From positions 20,032 to 84,031 of the forward strand of contig NZ_JAHZPJ010000010.1 of the NCBI RefSeq assembly GCF_019929345.1: a stretch of 64,000 nt of DNA, written 5' to 3'. Below the pieces are notes generated by a model that saw nothing but the letters and a program-made list of their open reading frames with translations, was not told the origin of the DNA and ran no database searches. Source of the stretch: Streptococcus oralis. GTDB lineage: Bacteria > Bacillota > Bacilli > Lactobacillales > Streptococcaceae. Shown piece by piece: positions 48,941 through 57,755 of the stretch. Position 1 is the first letter of the stretch, and every line of letters begins with the position of its first letter. The translations under genes were made by a program, and so were the position numbers.

Positions 48941-49855
48941 ATGCAGATGTATTTTGGAGATGTGTCGCTTTGCTATAGCTATTCATTGGCAATGGCACTG
49001 GATGGCTATGGCTATGACTTTAAAGCAGACTTTCTAGAGGCAATCATGGTGATGGGCAATGGCGCTAGTATCGTAAAGGAAGATGACCAGCACCCTCTAG
49101 TATTCTTTGATAACGGAATGCCAGATCTTTCTATCTCTCATTCTTTAAAAATACTTGGATTTGACTATGAGGATTTCTATCTAAAAGATGGAGTGGAAGT
49201 AGATTTGGAAGAGATTAAAAGAAAGTTGGAAACCTTTCTGTCCAATGGGCCTGTCGTACTGGGACCTCTTGATATGGGGCATCTGACTTACAATCCCAAT
49301 CACACAATCCTTTATGGTGTGGATCATTTTGTAACCGTGTATGGCATTGATCATCAGCACCTCTATTTGCATGACCCAGCTGGTTTTGCCTGTATGAAGG
49401 TTGCTTTTAATGACATACTAGAAGCCTGGAAGGCAGAGGCTATTGACTATAAGCGTGGAGCCTACTCCATGTGGGGAAATTTTAAGAGGGTTAAGAGTCC
49501 TAGTCAGACTGAAATCTATCAGGAAACAGCAAAGATAATAAAGACCCGATATCTGAATGGTCAAAGCGGTGTTTTGGAATTCTATGCAAAAGCAGTTGCT
49601 GAAAACGGCTTAAATACCGAGCAAAAACAATTGCATCAGTATTTCAGCTTTAAACTTGCTGCAGTTCGAAATCTCTATCTCAGTAAGTTCTTAAAAGTTC
49701 ATGATCCAGAAGGGGCAAGATTAAAAGAGGAGTTGGCTTCTTTATTTGGTCAAGCCCACCTTTCATGTTTAAAAGAAGATTACCAAGAACTATCCCACTT
49801 GCTCTATCAGATAGCAGAGGTGGATGGTCGCTTTAGAGATTTATATGTAAAGTAG
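48941..49855 (+). CDS. BtrH-N / papain-like fold protein, unknown function
   Basis: A 304-residue protein whose first half (1-170) resembles the BtrH N-terminal or C39-like cysteine peptidase fold: C11 in SLCYSYSLAMAL, H129 in YGVDHFVTVYGID and D145 in LHDPAG could form a Cys-His-Asp set, with IKRKLETFLSNGPVVLG typical of the family. The second half is helical and unassigned. Family members include acyltransferases of antibiotic pathways and peptidases; the reaction here is unknown. It has its own -10 (GGTATAATAG near 48904) and SD AAGGAGG. Confidence 0.65.
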   Translation: MQMYFGDVSLCYSYSLAMALDGYGYDFKADFLEAIMVMGNGASIVKEDDQHPLVFFDNGMPDLSISHSLKILGFDYEDFYLKDGVEVDLEEIKRKLETFLSNGPVVLGPLDMGHLTYNPNHTILYGVDHFVTVYGIDHQHLYLHDPAGFACMKVAFNDILEAWKAEAIDYKRGAYSMWGNFKRVKSPSQTEIYQETAKIIKTRYLNGQSGVLEFYAKAVAENGLNTEQKQLHQYFSFKLAAVRNLYLSKFLKVHDPEGARLKEELASLFGQAHLSCLKEDYQELSHLLYQIAEVDGRFRDLYVK

Positions 49856-49986
49856 TGACTATAAGCATAAAAAATAGTTAGTAAAAGCAGTTTTTCGTAA
49901 AATGAAGAACTGCTTTTTGATTATGGCTATGGTATAATGAAGTAAGAAAATAGCTTATTCTACTTAAAAATGAAGGGAGAACTCCT

Positions 49987-50529
49987 ATGCCTAGACCAAG
50001 AACAAAAGAGGAGCTAGTGCTAGCCTCTAAGGAAAACTATGAAAAGCTCAATCACTTTATATCTAAATTAAGTGAAGAGGAACTACAGACTCCTTTTGAT
50101 TTTTCAAAAGATGAAAAGAAAAAAGAAGCTCACTGGAAAAGAGATAAAAATCTAAGAGATGTTCTGATCCATCTCTATGAATGGCATCAGTTACTTTTGA
50201 CCTGGGTACATTCCAATCAAAAGGGACATGAAAGACCTTTTCTCCCTGAACCTTATAATTGGAAAACTTATGGGGAAATGAATGTCGCTATTTGGAAGAA
50301 GCACCAGAAAACGACCTTAGAAGAAGCGACTAGGCTACTAGAGCAATCGCATGGAGAGGTTTTAGAGTTGATGGAAGGATTCAGCAATGACCAACTCTTT
50401 ACCAAAGGTATCTATAAGTGGACAGGTGGGACAAGTCTTGGCTCCTACTTTGTGAGTGCCACTTCCAGTCACTATGATTGGGCTATTAAAAAACTCAAAG
50501 CTCATCAGAAAAATTGTAAGAAACGTTAA
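49987..50529 (+). CDS. ClbS/DfsB family protein (DinB-like four-helix bundle)
   Basis: A 180-residue helical protein of the ClbS/DfsB (DUF1706) family. The start MPRPRTKEELVLASKENYEKL and DVLIHLYEWHQLLLTWV are characteristic. The founding member ClbS protects cells from the genotoxin colibactin by hydrolysing it; most relatives, including streptococcal ones, have no known substrate. Conserved His residues (HLYEWH) could bind a metal as in DinB-like enzymes. It has an upstream TATAAT (near 49934) and SD AAGGGAG. Confidence 0.82.
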   Translation: MPRPRTKEELVLASKENYEKLNHFISKLSEEELQTPFDFSKDEKKKEAHWKRDKNLRDVLIHLYEWHQLLLTWVHSNQKGHERPFLPEPYNWKTYGEMNVAIWKKHQKTTLEEATRLLEQSHGEVLELMEGFSNDQLFTKGIYKWTGGTSLGSYFVSATSSHYDWAIKKLKAHQKNCKKR

Positions 50530-50674
50530 TTGAAGAGTTTATGAAGGTTGGAAAAGCTTCTTCTAAGCTTCGAATAGCTTAGTTCTCGTGATTTTTGAGC
50601 TCTTCTAGCTTTAGAATCCTTCAAAAATTAAAATTTAAGGCTATTATAGACTTAGAATAGATCTAAAACATATA

Positions 50675-50710
50675 TATAAATGCAATTCTAAACTTAGAAT
50701 TGCATTTATA
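50675..50710. repeat. 17-bp perfect palindrome
   Basis: TATAAATGCAATTCTAA (50675-50691) and TTAGAATTGCATTTATA (50694-50710) are exact inverted copies with a 2-bp gap. No T-run follows, so a simple terminator is doubtful. The rest of 50530-50813 contains shorter AGCTT-rich inverted pieces and no gene. Confidence 0.6.
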
Positions 50711-50825
50711 TTAAAGTAATTAGGCTGTTCGATAGTTAGAATGACCTGATTCTGAGAAATGTTGACTAGAAAATGGATCGAATGGCTTTTTTCTGATACA
50801 GGATGATAGATAGATGGGTGAGATG

Positions 50826-51317
50826 ATGAACATACAAAAAGAGAAAGTTAGAAAAGAGTTGGGGGCCCTCTGTTTGGGAGAACTTGCAGCCATCCTATCC
50901 TTTTGGTTGTGTTTTTTTCTTTTGAAAAATCGACTTGGTGATTGGAGGAGTCTAATTACCATTCTCTATCCTTTGTCTTTACTGACATTTATATTGCTTC
51001 AAGGCTCGACCTATTGGGCAATTTTGATTAGAAGACTGTCAAATCCCCAGTTCGGAAATGGAAATATTCCAAAAATATATGGTGTTCTCAGAATACTAGA
51101 CCTTGTTTTACTTATTTCAGGCTTTCCTTTTATTGTCTGGTACTCACAGAGTGTTCGAGTGGCTATTATAGCCACACTAATACAGCTTTTTGCCCTTATC
51201 GAATGGGTTAATTATTTCCTCCTACGTTTATCCTATAGTCTGAACCCACTTGTTTTATGGAAACGAATTACTAAGGGAAAACTTGAAAAGAGTAGAATAG
51301 CCAAGGAGTTGGGGTAA
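50826..51317 (+). CDS. unknown four-helix membrane protein
   Basis: A 163-residue protein that I do not recognise. Hydrophobic segments are at about 13-33, 42-62, 85-103 and 106-136, with a basic C-terminal tail (KRITKGKLEKSRIAKELG). The start is uncertain: ATG 50826 follows GGTGAG, ATG 50823 directly precedes it, and ATG 50814 follows AGGATGA. Small helical membrane proteins in such neighbourhoods are sometimes toxin immunity proteins or transporter subunits, but nothing in the sequence shows this. Base composition resembles its neighbours. Confidence 0.6.
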   Translation: MNIQKEKVRKELGALCLGELAAILSFWLCFFLLKNRLGDWRSLITILYPLSLLTFILLQGSTYWAILIRRLSNPQFGNGNIPKIYGVLRILDLVLLISGFPFIVWYSQSVRVAIIATLIQLFALIEWVNYFLLRLSYSLNPLVLWKRITKGKLEKSRIAKELG

Positions 51318-51403
51318 GGGAGAATGAATGTATGTTTTAGATACTATCAATATAAAACTTTAGTTGACGTTAAATAATATTAAAAATGAGTAGGAGAATA
51401 TCT

Positions 51404-51820
51404 ATGTCTGTAGGGTTAATGGTTGGTTATAATTGGTGGACTATAGGAGAAGGGAGTCTTTTTAATTCATTCTTTTCGACTATTTATGTTCGCTTAGAAA
51501 ATAATGAGTGGGGAAGTAGATACCCAGTAATAATGAATAAGCTTTACTGGGGAGATGTTCCTTTTGAATCTGTTGAAAGAGGAATAGAGGAGTTGTTATC
51601 TATCCAAGAGGAGTTGAAAAAATTTCTCCCTCAGGATGTTATATGGGATTTTGAAGATTTGTCACTCACTCCTCCTTGGGGAAATAATATCGCAGAGCAT
51701 ATAACAAATTTATCGCATTATTTCATAACGAGTTCCGGAAAAGATTTAATAGAAGTTTTGCTGACTAGTTTTAGATTTGCACTTGAGCACGGTCAAAATG
51801 TGAGTGTAAAAAGTATTTGA
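51404..51820 (+). CDS. Imm70-like immunity protein
   Basis: A 138-residue protein that I recognise as resembling the Imm70 family of polymorphic-toxin immunity proteins: SLFNSFFSTIYVRLE, WGSRYPVIMNKLYWGDV, VIWDFEDLSLTPPWG and ITNLSHYFITSSG follow the family pattern in order. Such proteins neutralise a partner toxin delivered by contact-dependent secretion. No toxin or secretion gene is near, so it is an orphan. ATG 51404 has AGGAG 7 nt upstream; the longer frame from 51386 would begin before that site. Expression signals are otherwise weak. Confidence 0.75.
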   Translation: MSVGLMVGYNWWTIGEGSLFNSFFSTIYVRLENNEWGSRYPVIMNKLYWGDVPFESVERGIEELLSIQEELKKFLPQDVIWDFEDLSLTPPWGNNIAEHITNLSHYFITSSGKDLIEVLLTSFRFALEHGQNVSVKSI

Positions 51821-51849
51821 AACTCAATAAATCAAAGATTCATTTATGC

Positions 51850-51855
51850 TATAAT
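51850..51855 (+). promoter_or_regulatory. -10 box of the YjjG-like gene
   Basis: TGCTATAAT, extended -10, 31 nt before ATG 51887. Confidence 0.65.
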
Positions 51856-51886
51856 ATTCTTAATGAATTTTCAGAAAGGAAACTCA

Positions 51887-52579
51887 ATGCCCTACAAATT
51901 TCTACTCTTCGATCTTGACCATACTCTTCTTGATTTTGATACTGCTGAAAATGTGGCTCTGACACAACTTCTAAAGGAAGAAGGAGTTGCGGATATCCAA
52001 GCCTATAAAGACTATTACGTTCCTATGAACAAGGCTCTCTGGAAGGACTTGGAGCAAAAGAAAATCAGTAAACATGAACTGGTTAACACGCGTTTTTCTC
52101 GTCTATTTGCCCATTTTGGACAGGAAAAAGACGGTAGGTTGCTTGCCCAGCGTTACCAATTTTACTTAGCCCAACAGGGACAAACACTTTCGGGTGCTCA
52201 TGAACTCTTGGACAGCCTCATCGAACGTGATTATGATCTGTACGCTGCGACAAATGGCATTACTGCCATTCAGACGGGTCGTCTGGCTCAATCAGGTCTG
52301 GCTCCCTATTTCAACCAAGTCTTTATCTCCGAGCAATTGCAAACGCAAAAGCCTGATGCATTATTCTATGAAAAAATCGGTCAGCAGATTGTAGGATTTA
52401 GTAAAGAAAAGACGCTGATGATCGGAGATTCCTTAACGGCTGATATTCAAGGAGGCAATAATGCAGGGATTGATACTATCTGGTACAATCCTCATCACCT
52501 CGAAAATCATACACAAGCCCAGCCAACTTATGAAGTTCATTCTTACCAAGACTTGCTGAATTTTTTAGATGCTTTGTAG
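51887..52579 (+). CDS. HAD hydrolase, YjjG-type nucleotidase
   Basis: A 230-residue HAD phosphatase. LFDLDHTLLDFDTAE carries the catalytic Asp pair, YAATNGI motif II, KPDALFYEKI the Lys of motif III, and MIGDSLTADIQGGNNAGIDTIWYNP motif IV. The sequence is close to the YjjG/PynA family, which hydrolyses non-canonical pyrimidine monophosphates and so keeps damaged nucleotides out of DNA. ATG 51887 has AGAAAGGAA upstream; an earlier ATG at 51863 lies too close to the -10. The next small gene starts 23 nt later. Confidence 0.85.
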   Translation: MPYKFLLFDLDHTLLDFDTAENVALTQLLKEEGVADIQAYKDYYVPMNKALWKDLEQKKISKHELVNTRFSRLFAHFGQEKDGRLLAQRYQFYLAQQGQTLSGAHELLDSLIERDYDLYAATNGITAIQTGRLAQSGLAPYFNQVFISEQLQTQKPDALFYEKIGQQIVGFSKEKTLMIGDSLTADIQGGNNAGIDTIWYNPHHLENHTQAQPTYEVHSYQDLLNFLDAL

Positions 52580-52602
52580 TGATTTCCCTAAGAGGTGTTG
52601 AT

Positions 52603-52896
52603 ATGGAAACTAAAGTCATTGAAGAGATTGATAACTTACTAAATCTCATCGAGCAGTATCAGTTAAAAGGTGTGGTTGCCCAAGTAAATTCGTTAAAAGA
52701 GTTAAAGTATATCATAAGCAATCATATAGAGTTAAGTACTCGAGAGAAGATGAATATCCACCATTCACTCTTTCTTCCTAGGGGTGGCTTATCTGAACTC
52801 TACTATATGGATGCTAATTTTGAACGGATGAAGTCTGTAAATAATCAACTTTCCTATGCTATTGATACAATCGAAAAGTTTTTAATGGCTGATTGA
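52603..52896 (+). CDS. small helical protein, unknown, possibly immunity-like
   Basis: A 97-residue helical protein without signal peptide. The central LFLPRGGLSELYYMDANFE resembles a motif (PPRGGLSDFxxWxxxF) that I have seen in small proteins of unknown function encoded in immunity-type loci, but I cannot name the family with certainty. ATG 52603 has AGAGGTG 5 nt upstream; the longer frame from a GTG at 52579 overlaps the previous stop. Probably cotranscribed with the YjjG-like gene. Confidence 0.6.
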   Translation: METKVIEEIDNLLNLIEQYQLKGVVAQVNSLKELKYIISNHIELSTREKMNIHHSLFLPRGGLSELYYMDANFERMKSVNNQLSYAIDTIEKFLMAD

Positions 52897-52952
52897 TACT
52901 GTGAATACTAATGTCAAATAACAGGGTCAATAACAGTATATATAAGAACTGT

Positions 52953-52979
52953 AAAAAGTGGTTTAGATAGCCACTTTTT
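52953..52979 (+). terminator. terminator after the small unknown gene
   Basis: AAAAAGTGG (52953-52961) pairs with CCACTTTTT (52971-52979), 9-nt loop. The final T residues also serve as part of the next extended -10 (TGCTATAAT, 52979-52987). Confidence 0.8.
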
Positions 52980-53018
52980 GCTATAATAGAGGCAGTAAAA
53001 ATAAAGGAATGGTAAACG

Positions 53019-53774
53019 ATGTCAAGACCAGAACTTTCTCTTTATGAACCATTGTATACACTAAAGGAAGTTGATCAAAATATCTGGATAGCAGATGGTG
53101 ACTTGATACAAATGGACTTGAAGGTCTTCAAACTTCCTTTTCAGACACGTATGACAGTGATAAAGTTAAACGATGGAAAACTCTGGATTCATTCTCCTAT
53201 TGCGCCAAATGAGGAGCTCTTTACTGAACTGGACGCTTTGGGCAAAGTCGCTTACCTAATTTCACCCAATAAGATTCACTACGCCTATATTGCAGATTGG
53301 AAAAAAAGATATCCTTATGCACAAGCATGGTCTAGTCCAGGAGTTGAAGAGAGAGCAAAAAGTCAGAATGTCATGGTGGAATTTGATGCTCCTTTAACTG
53401 ATAAGGCACCTGACTTATGGTCTGATGAGATTGATCAACTTATTTTTAAGGGAAGTTCTGTCATCGAAGAGGTCGTGTTTTTTCATAAATCGACTAAAAC
53501 ACTCATTGTAACGGACCTTATAGAGAATTTTGAACCAGAAAAGATAGCTAGTCCAATCCGAAGAAAAATTTATCGTTTAGCCCGTGTAACAGCCCCTGAT
53601 GGGCAAACTCCTATCGATTATAGGATGACTTTTTTTAGAAGACAAATAGAGGCAAAGGTTTCCTTTTCCCGTATGTTAAACTGGAAACCGGATAAGATCA
53701 TTCTTGCACATGGTTTATGCTTTTTTAAAAATGGTACGGATGAATTAAGACGTGCTTTTAGATGGATACGATAA
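53019..53774 (+). CDS. DUF4336 domain protein
   Basis: A 251-residue protein of the DUF4336 family, which resembles the metallo-beta-lactamase fold but lacks the full HxHxDH motif. [37 protein letters not shown] is the typical core, with His residues that may bind metal. Function is unknown. It has its own extended -10 and the SD AAAGGAAT. ung begins 11 nt after it, so it can be read into the ung-mutX-pyrC run. Confidence 0.82.
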   Translation: MSRPELSLYEPLYTLKEVDQNIWIADGDLIQMDLKVFKLPFQTRMTVIKLNDGKLWIHSPIAPNEELFTELDALGKVAYLISPNKIHYAYIADWKKRYPYAQAWSSPGVEERAKSQNVMVEFDAPLTDKAPDLWSDEIDQLIFKGSSVIEEVVFFHKSTKTLIVTDLIENFEPEKIASPIRRKIYRLARVTAPDGQTPIDYRMTFFRRQIEAKVSFSRMLNWKPDKIILAHGLCFFKNGTDELRRAFRWIR

Positions 53775-53785
53775 AGGAGAGAAAG

Positions 53786-54439
53786 ATGCAACATTCGTCT
53801 TGGCATGCTTTGATTAAGGAGCAATTACCTGAAGGTTATTTTGGGAAAATCAATCAATTTATGGAACAGGTCTATGCTCAGGGAACTGTTTATCCACCTA
53901 AGGAAAAAGTTTTTCAGGCTCTCTTGACTACACCACTTGAAGAAGTGAAGGTGGTGATTCTAGGGCAAGACCCCTATCACGGGCCAGGTCAGGCGCAGGG
54001 CTTAAGTTTTTCTGTACCTGACTCTATCCCAGCCCCGCCATCCTTGCAAAATATCTTGAAAGAATTGTCAGATGACATCGGAGCTAAGAAGTCCCATGAT
54101 TTAACGTCTTGGACTGAGCAAGGAGTCTTACTTCTCAATGCTTGCTTGACGGTTCCTGCTGGTCAAGCCAATGGTCATGCTGGGCAGATATGGGAGCCAT
54201 TTACAGATGCTGTGATTCGGGTTGTCAATAATCTAGACAGACCTGTAGTCTTTGTACTCTGGGGTGCTTATGCACGCAAGAAGAAGGCCTTGGTTACGAA
54301 TCCTCACCACTTGATTATCGAATCAGCCCATCCTAGTCCTTTATCGGTTTATAGAGGATTTTGGGGTTCCAAGCCTTTTTCCAAGGCTAATGCATTCTTA
54401 AAAGAGACAGGACAAGTGCCGATCGATTGGCTTAGATAA
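53786..54439 (+). CDS. ung: uracil-DNA glycosylase
   Basis: The 217-residue family 1 UDG removes uracil from [21 protein letters not shown] holds the catalytic D62, LLLNACLTV the uracil-binding segment and SAHPSPLS the catalytic His and the Leu-loop. ATG 53786 with AAAGGAGAG upstream gives the standard length; the frame extends to 53762 but begins before the ribosome site. First of ung-mutX-pyrC, spaced 9 and 12 nt, a streptococcal arrangement joining DNA repair and pyrimidine synthesis. Confidence 0.95.
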   Translation: MQHSSWHALIKEQLPEGYFGKINQFMEQVYAQGTVYPPKEKVFQALLTTPLEEVKVVILGQDPYHGPGQAQGLSFSVPDSIPAPPSLQNILKELSDDIGAKKSHDLTSWTEQGVLLLNACLTVPAGQANGHAGQIWEPFTDAVIRVVNNLDRPVVFVLWGAYARKKKALVTNPHHLIIESAHPSPLSVYRGFWGSKPFSKANAFLKETGQVPIDWLR

Positions 54440-54448
54440 GGAGAAAAT

Positions 54449-54913
54449 ATGCCTCAGTTAGCGACGATTTGCTACATTGATAACGGAAAAGAACTGCTCA
54501 TGCTCCATCGTAATAAGAAGCCTAATGATGTCCATGAAGGCAAATGGATTGGTGTGGGTGGTAAGCTAGAGCGAGGAGAGACACCTCAGGAATGCGCAGC
54601 GCGTGAAATCCTCGAAGAAACAGGGCTCAAAGCCAAGCCGGTTCTAAAAGGTGTTATTACTTTTCCAGAATTCACGCCAGATTTAGACTGGTACACCTAT
54701 GTTTTTAAGGTGACGGAGTTTGAGGGTGACTTGATTGACTGCAATGAGGGAACCTTAGAATGGGTTCCCTATGATGAAGTTCTCAGCAAGCCAACTTGGG
54801 AAGGTGACCACACCTTTGTTGAATGGCTTTTAGAAGATAGACCCTTCTTTTCAGCTAAGTTTGTTTATGATGGGGATAAATTGTTGGATACCCAAGTTGA
54901 TTTCTATGAATAA
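54449..54913 (+). CDS. mutX: NUDIX hydrolase MutX (8-oxo-dGTP diphosphatase)
   Basis: A 154-residue NUDIX protein. The box GGKLERGETPQECAAREILEETG is complete, with the three metal-binding Glu of REILEE. It resembles pneumococcal MutX, which cleans 8-oxo-dGTP from the nucleotide pool and so acts in the same oxidative-damage pathway as MutY encoded elsewhere in this window. It lies between ung and pyrC and has the SD AAGGAGAAAA. Confidence 0.88.
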   Translation: MPQLATICYIDNGKELLMLHRNKKPNDVHEGKWIGVGGKLERGETPQECAAREILEETGLKAKPVLKGVITFPEFTPDLDWYTYVFKVTEFEGDLIDCNEGTLEWVPYDEVLSKPTWEGDHTFVEWLLEDRPFFSAKFVYDGDKLLDTQVDFYE

Positions 54914-54925
54914 AGGAGAAAGCAG

Positions 54926-56194
54926 ATGCTACTAATCAAAAACGGTCGTGTAATGGATCCTAAGTCTGGTTTGGATCAAGTGTGTGATATTTTAGTCCAA
55001 GATGGGAAAATTGTCAAAATTGCCCCTGAAATCAAGGAAGAAGGAGCAGAGGTGCTTGATGCTACTGGTCTTGTAGTTGCGCCTGGACTAGTTGATATTC
55101 ATGTTCATTTCCGTGAACCTGGTCAGACCCACAAGGAGGACATCCATACTGGGGCACTAGCGGCTGCTGCAGGTGGTTTTACAACGGTTGTCATGATGGC
55201 TAATACTAGTCCAACCATTTCGGACGTAGAAACTTTGCAAGAAGTTCTCCAGTCAGCTGCCAAGGAAAAAATTAACGTCAAAACGGTTGCGACTATTACC
55301 AAGAACTTTAATGGCCAAGACTTGACAGACTTTAAGGCACTCTTAGAAGCAGGTGCAGTTGGTTTTTCTGATGACGGTATTCCACTTGAAAGTAGCAAAG
55401 TGGTTAAGGAAGCCATGGAGGAATCCAAAAAACTCAATACCTTTATCAGCCTTCATGAGGAAGATCCAGGTTTGAATGGGATTCTTGGATTTAACGAAAA
55501 CATCGCTAAGGAACATTTTCATATCTGTGGAGCGACTGGGGTGGCTGAGTACGCTATGATTGCGCGTGATGTTATGATTGCCTATGCAACCAAGGCCCAT
55601 GTTCACATCCAGCATTTGTCTAAGGAAGAAAGTGTCAAGGTTGTAGAGTTTGCTCAAGGACTAGGTGCGCAGGTCACAGCAGAAGTAGCGCCACAGCATT
55701 TCTCTAAGACAGAAGCTCTTCTTTTAACTCAAGGAAGCAATGCCAAAATGAATCCTCCACTTCGTTTGGAGTCAGACCGTCGTGCCGTTATCGAAGGTCT
55801 CAAGTCAGGTGTTATCACAGTTATCGCAACGGACCACGCGCCTCACCATGCAGATGAGAAAAATGTTGAAGATATCACCAAAGCACCATCTGGTATGACA
55901 GGTTTGGAAACCTCTCTTTCTCTTGGTTTGACTTATTTGGTGGAAGCTGGTGAGTTGAGCTTGATGGAATTGCTAGAAAAAATGACTGTCAATCCAGCCA
56001 AACTTTACAACTTTGAAGCAGGTTACTTAGCTGAAAATGGTCCAGCGGACATCACTATCTTTGATGCCAAGGCTGATCGCCTTGTGGACTCACACTTTGC
56101 TTCAAAAGCAGCTAATTCACCATTTATCGGGGAAACTTTAAAAGGGCAGGTTAAATATACCATCTGCAAGGGACAAATCGTCTATCAAAACTAG
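54926..56194 (+). CDS. pyrC: dihydroorotase PyrC
   Basis: A 422-residue class I dihydroorotase forming dihydroorotate in pyrimidine synthesis. [16 protein letters not shown] carries the HxH zinc ligands, followed by the Asn/Asp-rich [12 protein letters not shown] segment with the catalytic Asp, and FSDDGI and SLHEED supply the other metal ligands. SD AAAGGAG. Third in the ung-mutX-pyrC run; other pyr genes are not present here. Full length with no defect. Confidence 0.93.
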   Translation: MLLIKNGRVMDPKSGLDQVCDILVQDGKIVKIAPEIKEEGAEVLDATGLVVAPGLVDIHVHFREPGQTHKEDIHTGALAAAAGGFTTVVMMANTSPTISDVETLQEVLQSAAKEKINVKTVATITKNFNGQDLTDFKALLEAGAVGFSDDGIPLESSKVVKEAMEESKKLNTFISLHEEDPGLNGILGFNENIAKEHFHICGATGVAEYAMIARDVMIAYATKAHVHIQHLSKEESVKVVEFAQGLGAQVTAEVAPQHFSKTEALLLTQGSNAKMNPPLRLESDRRAVIEGLKSGVITVIATDHAPHHADEKNVEDITKAPSGMTGLETSLSLGLTYLVEAGELSLMELLEKMTVNPAKLYNFEAGYLAENGPADITIFDAKADRLVDSHFASKAANSPFIGETLKGQVKYTICKGQIVYQN

Positions 56195-56235
56195 ATGGGA
56201 CTCTGCTCTGAAAATGATAAGAATAGAGAGCGTAT

Positions 56236-57576
56236 ATGTACCCAACCCATCAATTTAAAGATAAGTTTATTTTATTTCTTAAGATATTTTTCCCTATCCT
56301 GATTTATCAGTTTGCCAATTATTCTGCCTCATTTGTTGATACAACCATGACTGGGCAGTACAATACCATGGACTTGGCAGGAGTATCAACTGCAACGAGT
56401 CTATGGAATCCTTTCTTCACCTTTTTAACAGGGATTGTTTCGGCCATGGTTCCCATCATCGGCCATCATCTAGGAAGAGGCAAAAAGGAAGAAGTAGCAT
56501 CTGACTTTTACCAATTTATTTATTTGGCTTTTGGGCTGTCTTTGGTTTTGCTTGGCATGGTGCTTTTTCTAGCGCCTCCAGTTTTAAACCATATCGGACT
56601 AGAAGCCCAAGTGGCGGTAGTTTCAGTTCGTTATCTTTGGTACCTTTCTATCGGGATTATACCCTTGTTGCTCTTTAGTGTCATTCGGTCATTGTTGGAT
56701 TCTCTTGGATTGACAAAACTATCTATGTATCTCATGCTTTTGTTACTTCCACTCAATAGTGGTTTTAACTATCTCTTGATATATGGAGCCCTTGGTTTTC
56801 CTGAGCTTGGTGGTGCAGGAGCAGGGCTAGGAACTTCGCTAGCCTATTGGGTTTTATTGGGGATTTCCCTGCTTGTTTTGTTCAAACAAGAAAAATTAAA
56901 AGCGCTACATCTTGAAAAACCGATTCCACTTAATATAGATAAAATCAAGGAAGGTCTCCGATTAGGTCTACCAATCGGAGGAACCGTATTTGCTGAAGTA
57001 GCTATTTTCTCCGTGGTGGGACTAATCATGGCTAAGTTTTCATCACTCATCATCGCCAGTCACCAGTCAGCTATGAACTTTTCGAGCCTCATGTACGCTT
57101 TTCCCATGAGTATTTCCTCTGCTATGGCGATTGTTGTGTCTTACGAGGTGGGGGCTAAACGTTTTGAGGATGCAAAAATCTATGCTCGTCTGGGGAGAAT
57201 AACAGCCCTCATTTTTGCTGGTTTTACCCTATCCTTTCTCTACATTTTTAGAGATCGTGTAGCAAGTCTATATGGAAATGCCCCTCAGTTCATTGAAACA
57301 ACTGCTGTATTTCTAACCTACAGTCTCTTTTTCCAGTTAGCTGATACCTTTGCGGCTCCGCTTCAGGGGATTCTAAGAGGCTACAAGGACACTATCGTCC
57401 CTTTCTATCTTGGCCTAATCGGATATTGGGGAGTAGCGATACCTCTAGGATACCTACTAGATCAAGCAACTGACTTAGGGGCATTTGCCTACTGGATTGG
57501 GTTAATTGCTAGCTTAATCGTTTCTGGTTGTTTGTATCAATGGCGTTTGCAAACAATCATGAAAAAAATCAACTAA
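56236..57576 (+). CDS. MATE family efflux transporter
   Basis: A 446-residue protein with about twelve membrane helices of the MATE (NorM/DinF-like) family. The start FFPILIYQFANYSASFVDTTMTGQYN is the usual helix 1-2 region, and an internal repeat begins near residue 240 (GLPIGGTVFAEVAIF). It exports cationic drugs or metabolites using an ion gradient; the substrate is unknown. Starts 41 nt after pyrC; SD AGAGAG. Followed by a strong terminator. Confidence 0.88.
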   Translation: MYPTHQFKDKFILFLKIFFPILIYQFANYSASFVDTTMTGQYNTMDLAGVSTATSLWNPFFTFLTGIVSAMVPIIGHHLGRGKKEEVASDFYQFIYLAFGLSLVLLGMVLFLAPPVLNHIGLEAQVAVVSVRYLWYLSIGIIPLLLFSVIRSLLDSLGLTKLSMYLMLLLLPLNSGFNYLLIYGALGFPELGGAGAGLGTSLAYWVLLGISLLVLFKQEKLKALHLEKPIPLNIDKIKEGLRLGLPIGGTVFAEVAIFSVVGLIMAKFSSLIIASHQSAMNFSSLMYAFPMSISSAMAIVVSYEVGAKRFEDAKIYARLGRITALIFAGFTLSFLYIFRDRVASLYGNAPQFIETTAVFLTYSLFFQLADTFAAPLQGILRGYKDTIVPFYLGLIGYWGVAIPLGYLLDQATDLGAFAYWIGLIASLIVSGCLYQWRLQTIMKKIN

Positions 57577-57604
57577 TTTTTGGAAAATTACTTGAAAAAA
57601 CACT

Positions 57605-57684
57605 TTGTGAAAAAATATTCTAACTTGAGAAAATCCCTGTTTTAACAGGGATTTATTTTTTTTACCTTGTGAAATTTTATTAGC
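57605..57684 (+). promoter_or_regulatory. two Rex-like half sites upstream of the aco operon
   Basis: TTGTGAAAA begins at 57605 and TTGTGAAAT at 57668, each the left half of a Rex operator without a good right half. They flank the MATE terminator and lie upstream of the acoA promoter. Regulation by Rex is inferred only. Confidence 0.3.
57631..57659 (+). terminator. terminator after the MATE gene
   Basis: AAATCCCTGTT (57631-57641) pairs perfectly with AACAGGGATTT (57644-57654); TATTTTTTTTT follows. Confidence 0.9.
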
Positions 57685-57692
57685 CATATACT

Positions 57693-57721
57693 TTGACAGT
57701 GTATACTAAAAAAGGTAAAAT
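57693..57721 (+). promoter_or_regulatory. promoter of acoABCL
   Basis: Consensus TTGACA (57693-57698), 17-nt spacer, TAAAAT (57716-57721), the best -35 box seen in the window. SD AGAAAGG follows. Confidence 0.82.
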
Positions 57722-57755
57722 AGTAAGGTAAGAACAAAGTTAGAAAGGCAAGATT

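Noticed and set aside
50530..50674. CRISPR-like or tandem repeat from recurring AGCTT pieces
   Set aside because: The units are short, irregular and in both orientations; no constant repeat-spacer spacing.
50720..50962. 80-codon minus-strand frame before the membrane protein gene
   Set aside because: Overlaps the plus-strand membrane protein start, contains a run of basic residues without a recognisable pattern, and has no ribosome site.
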